From Motilibacter peucedani (GTDB taxonomy: Bacteria; Actinomycetota; Actinomycetes; Motilibacterales; Motilibacteraceae): a stretch of DNA of 64,000 nucleotides. The position numbers and the translations under genes were made by a program. Under the pieces are notes generated by a model. The model ran no database searches and was not told the origin of the DNA. It worked only from the letters and a program-made list of their open reading frames with translations. The stretch's first letter is position 1; each line of letters opens with the position of its first letter. The stretch is taken from the NCBI RefSeq assembly GCF_003634695.1, contig NZ_RBWV01000013.1, positions 124,001 to 188,000 of the forward strand. The letters run 5' to 3'. Positions 13,962-20,756 of this stretch are shown here, in pieces.

Positions 13962-16883
13962 GTGAGCTTCTCCATGCCCCGAGATCCGGGGCGCGCGCCC
14001 CGGATCGCCCTGCCCCGTCGCGGCAGGGTGCTGGTGCCGACGCTGGTCATCCTCGTGGTGCTCGGGGTGGGCTTCGCCCTCTTCTCCACCTTCTACACAG
14101 AGCTGCTGTGGTACCGCTCGGTCGACGCCTCGGGCGTCTTCACCCGGCGCATCGGCGTGCACGTCGGGCTCTTCGTGGTCTTCGGCGGACTGCTCGGCGG
14201 CGCGGTGGCGGGCAACACGTACCTCGCCCACCGCCTGCGGCCCACCTACATCCCCGGCTCGGCCGAGCAGCAGAGCCTCGACCGTTACCGCATGGGCATC
14301 GAGCCGCTGCGCAAGGTCGCCGTCATCGCGCTGGGGGTGGTCCTCGGGCTGCTCGCCGGCCTGTCGGCGTCGTCGCACTGGAAGACCTACCTGCTCTGGC
14401 GCAACGGCACGCCGTTCGGCAAGAAGGACCCGCAGTTCGGCAAGGACATCTCGTTCTTCGTCTTCGACCTGCCGTGGATCCGCTTCGTGCTGAGCTTCGC
14501 GTTCACGCTGGTCGTGCTGTGCCTGCTCGCCTCGGCGCTCACGCACTACCTCTACGGCGGGGTGCGCCTGCAGGGCTTCGGCGACCGCACCACCGACGCC
14601 GCGCGCGTGCACCTCAGCGTGCTGCTGGGTCTGTTCGTGCTGCTCAAGGCGGTCGCCTACTACATCGACCGCTACTCCCTCGCCGTGCGCGAGAGCAAGG
14701 TCGGGCGGGCCGACTTCACCGGCCTGACCTACACCGACATCAACGCGCTGCTGCCGGCCAAGACGATCCTCGCGTGGGTCGCGCTGATCTGCGCGGTGCT
14801 GTTCTTCGCCAACGTCGTGCGCCGCACCTGGCTGCTGCCGGCGCTCGGCCTCGGCTCGCTGGTGATCGCCGCGGTGCTGATCGGCGGTCTCTACCCGGCG
14901 GTCTACCAGCAGTTCCGCGTGAAGCCGAGCGAGGCCGACCGCGAGGCCGCGCAGATCACCAAGAACATCCAGCAGACGCGCGCGGCCTACGGCCTCGACG
15001 CGGTCAAGGTGCAGGGGTACGCCGCTCAGCGCGCCGCCGACGTGCAGACCGCAGCGGCGTCCCCGACCCTGGCCAGCAGCCGCCTGATCGACCCCTACGT
15101 CGTCTCGCCGACGTTCACCGCGCGCCAGCAGGGCCAGACCTGGTACGAGTTCCCCGACCCGCTCGACATCGACCGCTACACGATCGACGGGAAGGAGACC
15201 GAGGTCGCCGTCGCCGTCCGCGAGGTCGACACCAGCAAGCTCAACGCCTCGCAGCGCAACTGGACCAACGAGCGCACGGTCTACACCCACGGCTACGGCT
15301 TCGTCGCCGCGGCCACGGACAACCCCAACACCGAGGGCGAGCCGAGCTTCCTGTCCTCCGACAGCTTCGGGAAGTTCGAGCCGCGCGTCTACTTCGGCGA
15401 GGAGTCGCCGGACTACTCGATCGTCGGCGCGCCCAAGGGCGCCCAGCCGGTCGAGGCCGACGACCCGAGCGGGTCCTCGCGCAGCAACACCTACCAGGGC
15501 GGCGGCGGGGTGGAGGTCGGCTCACTGTTCCACCGGGTGCTCTACGCGACGAAGTACCGCGACAGCAACCTGCTGCTGTCCAACCGCGTCAACTCCTCGT
15601 CGCGCATCCTCTACGACCGCGAGCCGCGCGACCGGGTCGAGAAGGTCGCTCCGTGGCTGACGGTCGACGGCGACCCGTATCCCGCTGTCGTCGGCGGGCG
15701 CATCGTCTGGATCGTCGACGGCTACACGACCTCGTCGTCGTACCCCTACTCCACGCGGCAGAAGCTGGGCGAGGCCACGGCCGACGCGGTCACCCAGACC
15801 TCCAGCGTCGTCGCGCAGCAGGACGACCGGCGGGTCAACTACATCCGCAACTCGGTGAAGGCGACGGTCGACGCCTACACCGGTCAGGTCACGCTCTACC
15901 AGTGGGACACCAGCGACCCGGTGCTCAAGGCCTGGCGCAAGGCGTTCCCCGGCACCGTGCACCCGCGCGCCGACCTCGACAAGAACACCGAGCTGCTCGC
16001 GCACGTGCGCTACCCCGAGGACCTGTTCAAGGTGCAGCGCGAGCTCTACACGCGCTACCACGTCAGCGACCCGCGGGTCTTCTACAGCAACAACGACTTC
16101 TGGAAGATCCCGCAGGACCCGACCGGTGACGTCAAGCAGGACCTGCCGCCCTACTACCTGACGCTGCAGATGCCCGGTACGAGCGAGTCCACCTTCTCGC
16201 TGACGACGCCCTTCTCGCCGATCGGCAACCGGGAGAACCTCACCGGCTTCATGTCGGTCGACAGCGACGCGACCGACCCCGACTCCTACGGGACGCTGCG
16301 GGTGCTCACGATCCCGGCCGCCTCGGCGCAGATCAACGGCCCGCAGCTGGCGCAGAGCGCCTTCAAGAGCAACACCGCCATCGCCCAGCAGATCAGCCTG
16401 CTGCAGCGGGGCGGTGCCTCCGAAGTGGTCTACGGCAACCTGCTCACCCTGCCTGCAGGCCGCGGGTTCCTCTACGTCGAGCCGATCTACGTGCGGCCCA
16501 CGGCCGGCACGGCGAGGTTCCCGACGCTGCAGCTGGTGCTCGTCTCCGACGGCATCAACGCGGCCTACGGCAACTCGCTCGCGGCCGCGCTGACCGAGCT
16601 CGAGCGCGGAGGTGGTACGCCGTCGTCCGGCGACACGTCCGGCTCCGGCACGGCGCCGCAGACGAGCGCCACGCCGAGCCCGTCGGCGAGCACGGGCGCC
16701 ACGCCCACGCCCGGCACCGGGACGCTGGCCGCGACGATCGCCGACGCCGAGGCAGCCTTCCAGGCGGGGCAGAGAGCCTTGCGGGACGGCGACTTCACGG
16801 CCTACGGCGAGGCGCAGAAGCGTCTCCAAGCGGCCATCGAGCGGCTGGCCCAGCTGAGCCCGAAGCCGACTCCCACGGGCTGA
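13962..16883 (+). CDS. UPF0182 family membrane protein
   Basis: A 973-residue integral membrane protein. About seven transmembrane helices fill the first 310 residues, including the family motif LWYRSV near residue 50; a large extracytoplasmic domain follows, then a Ser/Thr/Pro linker (about 880-925) and a short coiled C-terminal helix (ADAEAAFQAGQ and onward). UPF0182 is characteristic of actinobacteria and cyanobacteria; function is unknown. GTG 13962 gives MSFSMPRDPG, matching the family's short N-terminus; ATG 13974 is the alternative. Confidence 0.93.
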   Translation: MSFSMPRDPGRAPRIALPRRGRVLVPTLVILVVLGVGFALFSTFYTELLWYRSVDASGVFTRRIGVHVGLFVVFGGLLGGAVAGNTYLAHRLRPTYIPGSAEQQSLDRYRMGIEPLRKVAVIALGVVLGLLAGLSASSHWKTYLLWRNGTPFGKKDPQFGKDISFFVFDLPWIRFVLSFAFTLVVLCLLASALTHYLYGGVRLQGFGDRTTDAARVHLSVLLGLFVLLKAVAYYIDRYSLAVRESKVGRADFTGLTYTDINALLPAKTILAWVALICAVLFFANVVRRTWLLPALGLGSLVIAAVLIGGLYPAVYQQFRVKPSEADREAAQITKNIQQTRAAYGLDAVKVQGYAAQRAADVQTAAASPTLASSRLIDPYVVSPTFTARQQGQTWYEFPDPLDIDRYTIDGKETEVAVAVREVDTSKLNASQRNWTNERTVYTHGYGFVAAATDNPNTEGEPSFLSSDSFGKFEPRVYFGEESPDYSIVGAPKGAQPVEADDPSGSSRSNTYQGGGGVEVGSLFHRVLYATKYRDSNLLLSNRVNSSSRILYDREPRDRVEKVAPWLTVDGDPYPAVVGGRIVWIVDGYTTSSSYPYSTRQKLGEATADAVTQTSSVVAQQDDRRVNYIRNSVKATVDAYTGQVTLYQWDTSDPVLKAWRKAFPGTVHPRADLDKNTELLAHVRYPEDLFKVQRELYTRYHVSDPRVFYSNNDFWKIPQDPTGDVKQDLPPYYLTLQMPGTSESTFSLTTPFSPIGNRENLTGFMSVDSDATDPDSYGTLRVLTIPAASAQINGPQLAQSAFKSNTAIAQQISLLQRGGASEVVYGNLLTLPAGRGFLYVEPIYVRPTAGTARFPTLQLVLVSDGINAAYGNSLAAALTELERGGGTPSSGDTSGSGTAPQTSATPSPSASTGATPTPGTGTLAATIADAEAAFQAGQRALRDGDFTAYGEAQKRLQAAIERLAQLSPKPTPTG

Positions 16884-16924
16884 TTTGGCTTCGCCCCGCG
16901 TCTCGCATATGCTGGACGAGCCGA

Positions 16925-17001
16925 CGCGGGGTGGAGCAGCTCGGTAGCTCGCTGGGCTCATAACCCAGAGGTCGCAGGTTCAAATCCTGCCCCCGCTACC
17001 A
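16925..17001 (+). tRNA. Initiator tRNA-fMet (anticodon CAT)
   Basis: A 77-nt cloverleaf with encoded CCA. The acceptor begins CGCGGGG, the D arm reads GGAGCAGCTCGGTAGCTC, the anticodon loop CTCATAA sits on a stem with three consecutive G-C pairs (GGG/CCC), and the T arm is GCAGG-TTCAAAT-CCTGC. Two initiator hallmarks are present: no Watson-Crick pair at 1-72 (C1 opposite U72) and the three G-C pairs of the anticodon stem. It lies 41 bp after the UPF0182 stop and is followed at once by a terminator. Confidence 0.98.
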
Positions 17002-17003
17002 CG

Positions 17004-17037
17004 ACGAAGGCCCAGGTCAGACGACCTGGGCCTTCGT
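17004..17037 (+). terminator. Strong hairpin terminator of the initiator tRNA
   Basis: A perfect 15-bp stem (17004-17018 with 17023-17037) around an AGAC loop begins two bases after the tRNA CCA. No U-tract follows; a short tandem repeat begins at its last base. Confidence 0.85.
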
Positions 17038-17085
17038 GCTGTCCAGAACCCCGTGCTGTCCAGAACCCCGTGCTGTCCAGGGCCC
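17036..17085. repeat. 17-bp tandem repeat, about three copies
   Basis: GTGCTGTCCAGAACCCC occurs exactly at 17036-17052 and 17053-17069, with a degenerate third copy at 17070-17085 and a further partial GTGCCGTCC. It fills the gap between the tRNA terminator and the end of the regulator gene. It is too short and too few to be a CRISPR array. Confidence 0.85.
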
Positions 17086-17117
17086 GTGCCGTCCGGGAGT
17101 GCGGCGGTGCCTGCTGG

Positions 17118-17945
17118 TCAGCTGCCCGTGGTCCGCGTGGCCGCGAGCGACCCGAGCAGCGCGAGCGAGCGCTCGCTCGCAGAGCCGGGCTCGGCGTGGA
17201 AGACCACCAGCAGCTGGCCGTCGGTGCCGCTGACCGCGAGCTTCTCGCGCCGCAGCTCGAGCAGGCCGACCTCGGGGTGCTGGATGCGGACCCCCGCGCC
17301 CGCAGGCTGCTTGACGTCGTGACGCGCCCACAACGTACGGAACTGCTCGCTCGCCAGCGACAGCTCGCCGACCAGCCGGGTCACGCGCGGGTCGTCCGGC
17401 GAGCCGATCGAGGCGCGGAAGCTCGCGACCATGCCGCCGGCGATGTGCTCCCAGTCGGGGTGCCGGGCGCGCTCGTCCTCGTCGAGGAACGCCGAGCGCA
17501 GGCGGTTCTCGCCGGGGCGCGCGGAGGGGTAGAGCTGGGACGCGAGCGGGTTGGCGGCGAGCACGTCGAAGATGCGGCTCTCCACGAAGGCGGGCAGGCC
17601 GATGACGTCGAGCAGCTGCAGGATGCCGGTGGGCACGACGTCGGGCGACCTGCGCGCCGCCCGGTCCGACTGGGCGCTCGAGAGGCTGCGGAGGTAGCGC
17701 GTCGCGGCGGCGTCGAGGCCGAGGACGCGGGCCAGCGCGTCGAGCACCTGCGGCGAGGGCCGCCGGTCGCGGCCCTGCTCGAGCCGGAGGTAGTAGTCGG
17801 CGCTGATGCCGGCGAGCGTCGCGACCTCCTCGCGCCGCAGGCCGGGGGTACGCCTGGTGCCCGTCACGCGGATGCCGACGTCCTCGGGTCGGACGAGCTC
17901 GCGGCGGGCCCGGAGGTACTCGCCCAGCGTGTTGGAGGAGGCCAC
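17118..17945 (-). CDS. XRE-family regulator with MmyB-like ligand-binding domain
   Basis: A 275-residue transcription factor: a helix-turn-helix at about residues 30-60 (GLRREEVATLAGISADYYLRLEQG region) and a C-terminal PAS-like MmyB domain (from about 105). Such regulators typically sit back-to-back with an oxidoreductase that they control, as here with the reductase at 18038. The 92 bp between them should hold the operator. Ligand unknown, though the family binds small hydrophobic or fatty molecules in solved structures. Confidence 0.92.
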   Translation of the reverse strand: MASSNTLGEYLRARRELVRPEDVGIRVTGTRRTPGLRREEVATLAGISADYYLRLEQGRDRRPSPQVLDALARVLGLDAAATRYLRSLSSAQSDRAARRSPDVVPTGILQLLDVIGLPAFVESRIFDVLAANPLASQLYPSARPGENRLRSAFLDEDERARHPDWEHIAGGMVASFRASIGSPDDPRVTRLVGELSLASEQFRTLWARHDVKQPAGAGVRIQHPEVGLLELRREKLAVSGTDGQLLVVFHAEPGSASERSLALLGSLAATRTTGS

Positions 17946-18037
17946 CCGACCACTGTAGGCAGCCGCATCCTGGGGGTGGCAGTCCTAGGGACAGCGGACG
18001 ACTGGCTGCCTGCCCGCTCAGCCGCGAAGGTTGCAGC

Positions 18038-18907
18038 ATGACTACTTCCACGCTCCCTGGCGGGACCTACCGCCTGGCTGACGACCTCGAGCTGACGCGC
18101 ATGGGCTACGGCGCGATGCAGCTGGCCGGGACCGGTGTCTTCGGCCCGCCGCGCGACCGCGACGCGGCCATCGCGGTGCTGCGCCGGGCCGTCGAGCTCG
18201 GCATCACCCACATCGACACGGCCGACTTCTACGGCCCGCACGTGACCAACGAGATCATCCGCGAGGCGCTCTCGCCCTACCCGGACGGCCTGCACATCGT
18301 GACCAAGGTCGGTGCGCGCCGCGACGAGCGCGGGGGCTGGCCGCACGCGCGTACGCCCGACGAGCTCCGCCAGGCCGTGCACGAGAACCTGCAGCGGCTC
18401 GGGCTCGAGGCGCTCGACGTGGTCAACCTGCGGATCGGTGGAGTCGAGGGTCCGGAGCCCGGCTCGCTCGCCGAGCAGTTCGGAGCGCTCGCGGAGCTGC
18501 AGCAGCAGGGGCTCATCCGGCACCTGGGCCTGAGCACCGTCAACGAGGATCAGCTCGCCGAGGCCCAGTCGATCGCGCCTGTGGTCTGCGTGCAGAACCT
18601 CTACAACGTGGCCCGCCGCTCGGACGACGCCATGGTCGAGGCGACGTCGGCGCAGGGCATCGCCTTCGTGCCCTACTTCCCGCTGGGCGGCTTCTCGCCG
18701 CTGCAGTCGGACGCGCTGTCGTCGGTGGCGACCCGGCTCGGGCAGACGCCCAACGCGGTCGCCCTCGCGTGGCTGCTGCAGCGCTCGCCCAACATCCTGC
18801 TCATCCCTGGCACGTCGTCCGTCGAGCACCTCGAGCAGAACGTCGCGGCGGCAGCGCTCGAGCTGCCTGCGGACGCTGTGGCCGAGCTCGACGCGATCGG
18901 CGCCTGA
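18038..18907 (+). CDS. Aldo/keto reductase, YdbC/PdxI-like
   Basis: A 289-residue NADPH-dependent reductase fold. Of the aldo/keto reductase tetrad, Asp and Tyr (IDTADFYG) and Lys (IVTKVG) are present, but the position of the usual histidine reads NLRIG, that is Arg. This substitution is typical of the YdbC group, of which Escherichia coli PdxI is a pyridoxal reductase, so vitamin B6 salvage is a reasonable suggestion rather than a proof. It is divergent from the MmyB-type regulator, its likely controller. Confidence 0.88.
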   Translation: MTTSTLPGGTYRLADDLELTRMGYGAMQLAGTGVFGPPRDRDAAIAVLRRAVELGITHIDTADFYGPHVTNEIIREALSPYPDGLHIVTKVGARRDERGGWPHARTPDELRQAVHENLQRLGLEALDVVNLRIGGVEGPEPGSLAEQFGALAELQQQGLIRHLGLSTVNEDQLAEAQSIAPVVCVQNLYNVARRSDDAMVEATSAQGIAFVPYFPLGGFSPLQSDALSSVATRLGQTPNAVALAWLLQRSPNILLIPGTSSVEHLEQNVAAAALELPADAVAELDAIGA

Positions 18908-18940
18908 CCGCCTGGGCTGCTCGAGCTGAGCGGTAGCAAC

Positions 18941-18980
18941 GGCGGGCCGGCGGTAGGCGATCTGCTACCGCCGGCCCGTC
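18941..18980. terminator. Bidirectional hairpin terminator
   Basis: A near-perfect 16-bp stem (18941-18956 with 18965-18980, one G-U pair, core GGGCCGGCGGTAG) with an 8-nt loop occupies the gap between the converging reductase and GH172 genes. A second inverted copy of the GGTAGGCG sequence follows at about 18982, giving alternative pairing. Confidence 0.75.
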
Positions 18981-19006
18981 GCGCCTACCGCCCACCGCGG
19001 GGGTAC

Positions 19007-20098
19007 TCAGCGCGTCGGCCCACCGCCCGTGCCCAGGTGCACCTCGAGCTCGTCCGCGCTCGGCACGGGCGGCCGTGCGGCCACCGGCCGGTCGAGGTAG
19101 AACAGCGCCGTGCTGGCGATGTCGTCGCGCAGCGGCAGGTAGCGCCCGCCGGAGCGCCAGCCCAGCGCCTGGATGTCGACGCGCAGCCGGCTGGCGAAGT
19201 GCACCGGGTCGGGCACGTGCCAGCGGTACATGCCGAAGCGCTGCTGCGCGACGTAGAGCCCGTCGGGGCGGATGACCTGCGGCACGCCGAGGCAGGGCGT
19301 GGTGTAGGTGGTATAGCCATGGCCGGGGACCTCGAAGTTCCAGGCCCCGCCGAAGTAGTCCTCCGTGCCGGTGCCGCAGATCGTCGGATGGTCGACGTCG
19401 CCGTCGAGGTAGAACTTCACCTCGCCCTCGCCCCACCAGCCGTTGCTGTTGACGCCCCAAGCGAGGTAGGTGCCGACGTAGTGCCCGCGGCCCTCGACGC
19501 CCTCGACGAGGACGTGCGGCGTTCGGTCGGCGAGCGGGTTGCTGCGCCGCCACTGCGCGTGGAGGTACGCCTGCCCGTCGGGGTCCTCGCCGCCCACCTC
19601 GTAGGTCACCTGGAAGTAGACCGTGGCCGGCACCGGAGCGAGGTTCTCGAGCGTCAAGCGGGCGCCGTCGCGGAAGGGCATCGGCCAGTAGGAGTTGAAG
19701 CCGCCGTGCGGGTTCGCCACCACCGGCAGAGAGCTGACCTGGGCGAAGGTGCCCCACCCGTTGCAGAAGAAGTCGCCCAGCGGCACCTCCACCGCCGGCT
19801 CCGCGGCGCCGTCCCAGTAGGCGCGCAGCAGCAGGGAGCGCCAGTGGTCGGTGTGGGTGGTGACCCAGACGTGCGTGATGCGGGCGGCGCCCTCGATGCG
19901 CGCCAGCTCGTAGGTCTCGCCGGGACCGACCACCACGCTGGGCGAGACCTTCCATCCCGGGCCGAGCTCGCGGGCGGCGTGCGCACCGGTGCCGTGCACG
20001 GCGCGCGCGCCCCCGCCGACCGACCCGTCGGGGTTCTCCGGGCTGATCGAGCGGGTCTGGACGTCGCGCAGCGCCGCGACGCTCGACAGTGGGCGCAA
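19007..20098 (-). CDS. DUF2961 / glycoside hydrolase family 172 protein
   Basis: A 363-residue protein with the jelly-roll core of DUF2961: ITHVWVT, WDGAAEPAVEVPLGDFF, NPHGGFNSYWPMPF, and GTGTEDYFGGAW, the last bearing acidic residues of the active site. GH172 enzymes act on fructofuranosides or D-arabinofuranosides, including exo-acting enzymes on mycobacterial arabinan. No signal peptide is seen, so this one is probably cytosolic. TTG 20098 was chosen because GGGAGG lies 5 nt upstream; no ATG or GTG fits. It is divergent from the DUF1810 gene. Confidence 0.85.
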   Translation of the reverse strand: MRPLSSVAALRDVQTRSISPENPDGSVGGGARAVHGTGAHAARELGPGWKVSPSVVVGPGETYELARIEGAARITHVWVTTHTDHWRSLLLRAYWDGAAEPAVEVPLGDFFCNGWGTFAQVSSLPVVANPHGGFNSYWPMPFRDGARLTLENLAPVPATVYFQVTYEVGGEDPDGQAYLHAQWRRSNPLADRTPHVLVEGVEGRGHYVGTYLAWGVNSNGWWGEGEVKFYLDGDVDHPTICGTGTEDYFGGAWNFEVPGHGYTTYTTPCLGVPQVIRPDGLYVAQQRFGMYRWHVPDPVHFASRLRVDIQALGWRSGGRYLPLRDDIASTALFYLDRPVAARPPVPSADELEVHLGTGGGPTR

Positions 20099-20158
20099 TG
20101 CGACCTCCCAGACACCGACCGGCTCCTCCGCCTGCGCCGATCGTGCCACGCTGGCGCC

Positions 20159-20584
20159 ATGCCCGACGACTCCGACCTCCAGCGATTCGTCACCGCCCAG
20201 GACTCCCGCGGCACCTACCCCGCCGCCCTCGCCGAGCTGCGCCGCGGGCGCAAGGAGAGCCACTGGATGTGGTTCGTGTTCCCCCAGGTCGCGGGCCTCG
20301 GGCGCAGTGCGATGGCGCAGGCGTACGCGTTGGCAGGGACCGCGGAGGCCGCTGCGTACCTCGCGCACCCGGTGCTGGGACCGAGGCTGCGGGGGTGCGT
20401 CGGCGTCCTGCTGGAGCTCGCCGGCGACGACCCCGTCGCCGTCTTCGGCAGCGTCGACGCGCAGAAGCTGCGCTCGTCGATGACGCTGTTCGCGCTGGCC
20501 GCGCCGGAGGAGACGGTGTTCGACGCCGCGCTGGAGAAGTACTTCGGCGGGGAGCGCGACGAGGCGACTACCGCCCGGACCTGA
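20159..20584 (+). CDS. DUF1810 family protein
   Basis: A 141-residue protein matching DUF1810 (calpastatin-like fold name only): DLQRFVTAQ near the N-terminus, ELRRGRKESHWMWFVFPQ, and SMTLFALAAPEETVF near the end. The family is widespread and of unknown function. The 3' end overlaps the convergent small gene by 17 bp. Confidence 0.93.
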   Translation: MPDDSDLQRFVTAQDSRGTYPAALAELRRGRKESHWMWFVFPQVAGLGRSAMAQAYALAGTAEAAAYLAHPVLGPRLRGCVGVLLELAGDDPVAVFGSVDAQKLRSSMTLFALAAPEETVFDAALEKYFGGERDEATTART

Positions 20585-20756
20585 GCTCGTCGTAGGCCGG
20601 GCGCAGCAGGTCGTGCAGGTTGCGGCCGCGCACGGTCACGTCGGGGCGGCCGAGCGGCTCCAGCGCGTCGGGGCCCACCGGGTGCGGCGGCTCGGGCTCG
20701 TCGGGCGCGAGCCAGAACTCGGCGAGGCACTCCTCGAGCGGGCGCTCGGCGCTCAT
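20568..20756 (-). CDS. Short protein, probable remnant of a SWIM zinc-finger protein
   Basis: A 62-residue product (begins MSAERPLEECLAEFW, ends LLRPAYDELRSGR) whose ATG overlaps the helicase stop (ATGA, 20753-20756). In many actinobacteria the gene coupled to this SNF2 helicase encodes a SWIM zinc-finger protein of a few hundred residues, whose C-terminus has a similar DVTVRG...LLRPAY pattern. The CxCxnCxH SWIM motif itself is absent. The simplest reading is an in-frame internal loss that kept the start coupling and the C-terminal end. This family match is from memory of the pattern and needs a profile search. Confidence 0.6.
   Translation of the reverse strand: MSAERPLEECLAEFWLAPDEPEPPHPVGPDALEPLGRPDVTVRGRNLHDLLRPAYDELRSGR

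Noticed and set aside
17036-17085. CRISPR-like short repeats
   Set aside because: The copies are directly adjacent with no spacers and only about three units exist; no cas genes are present.
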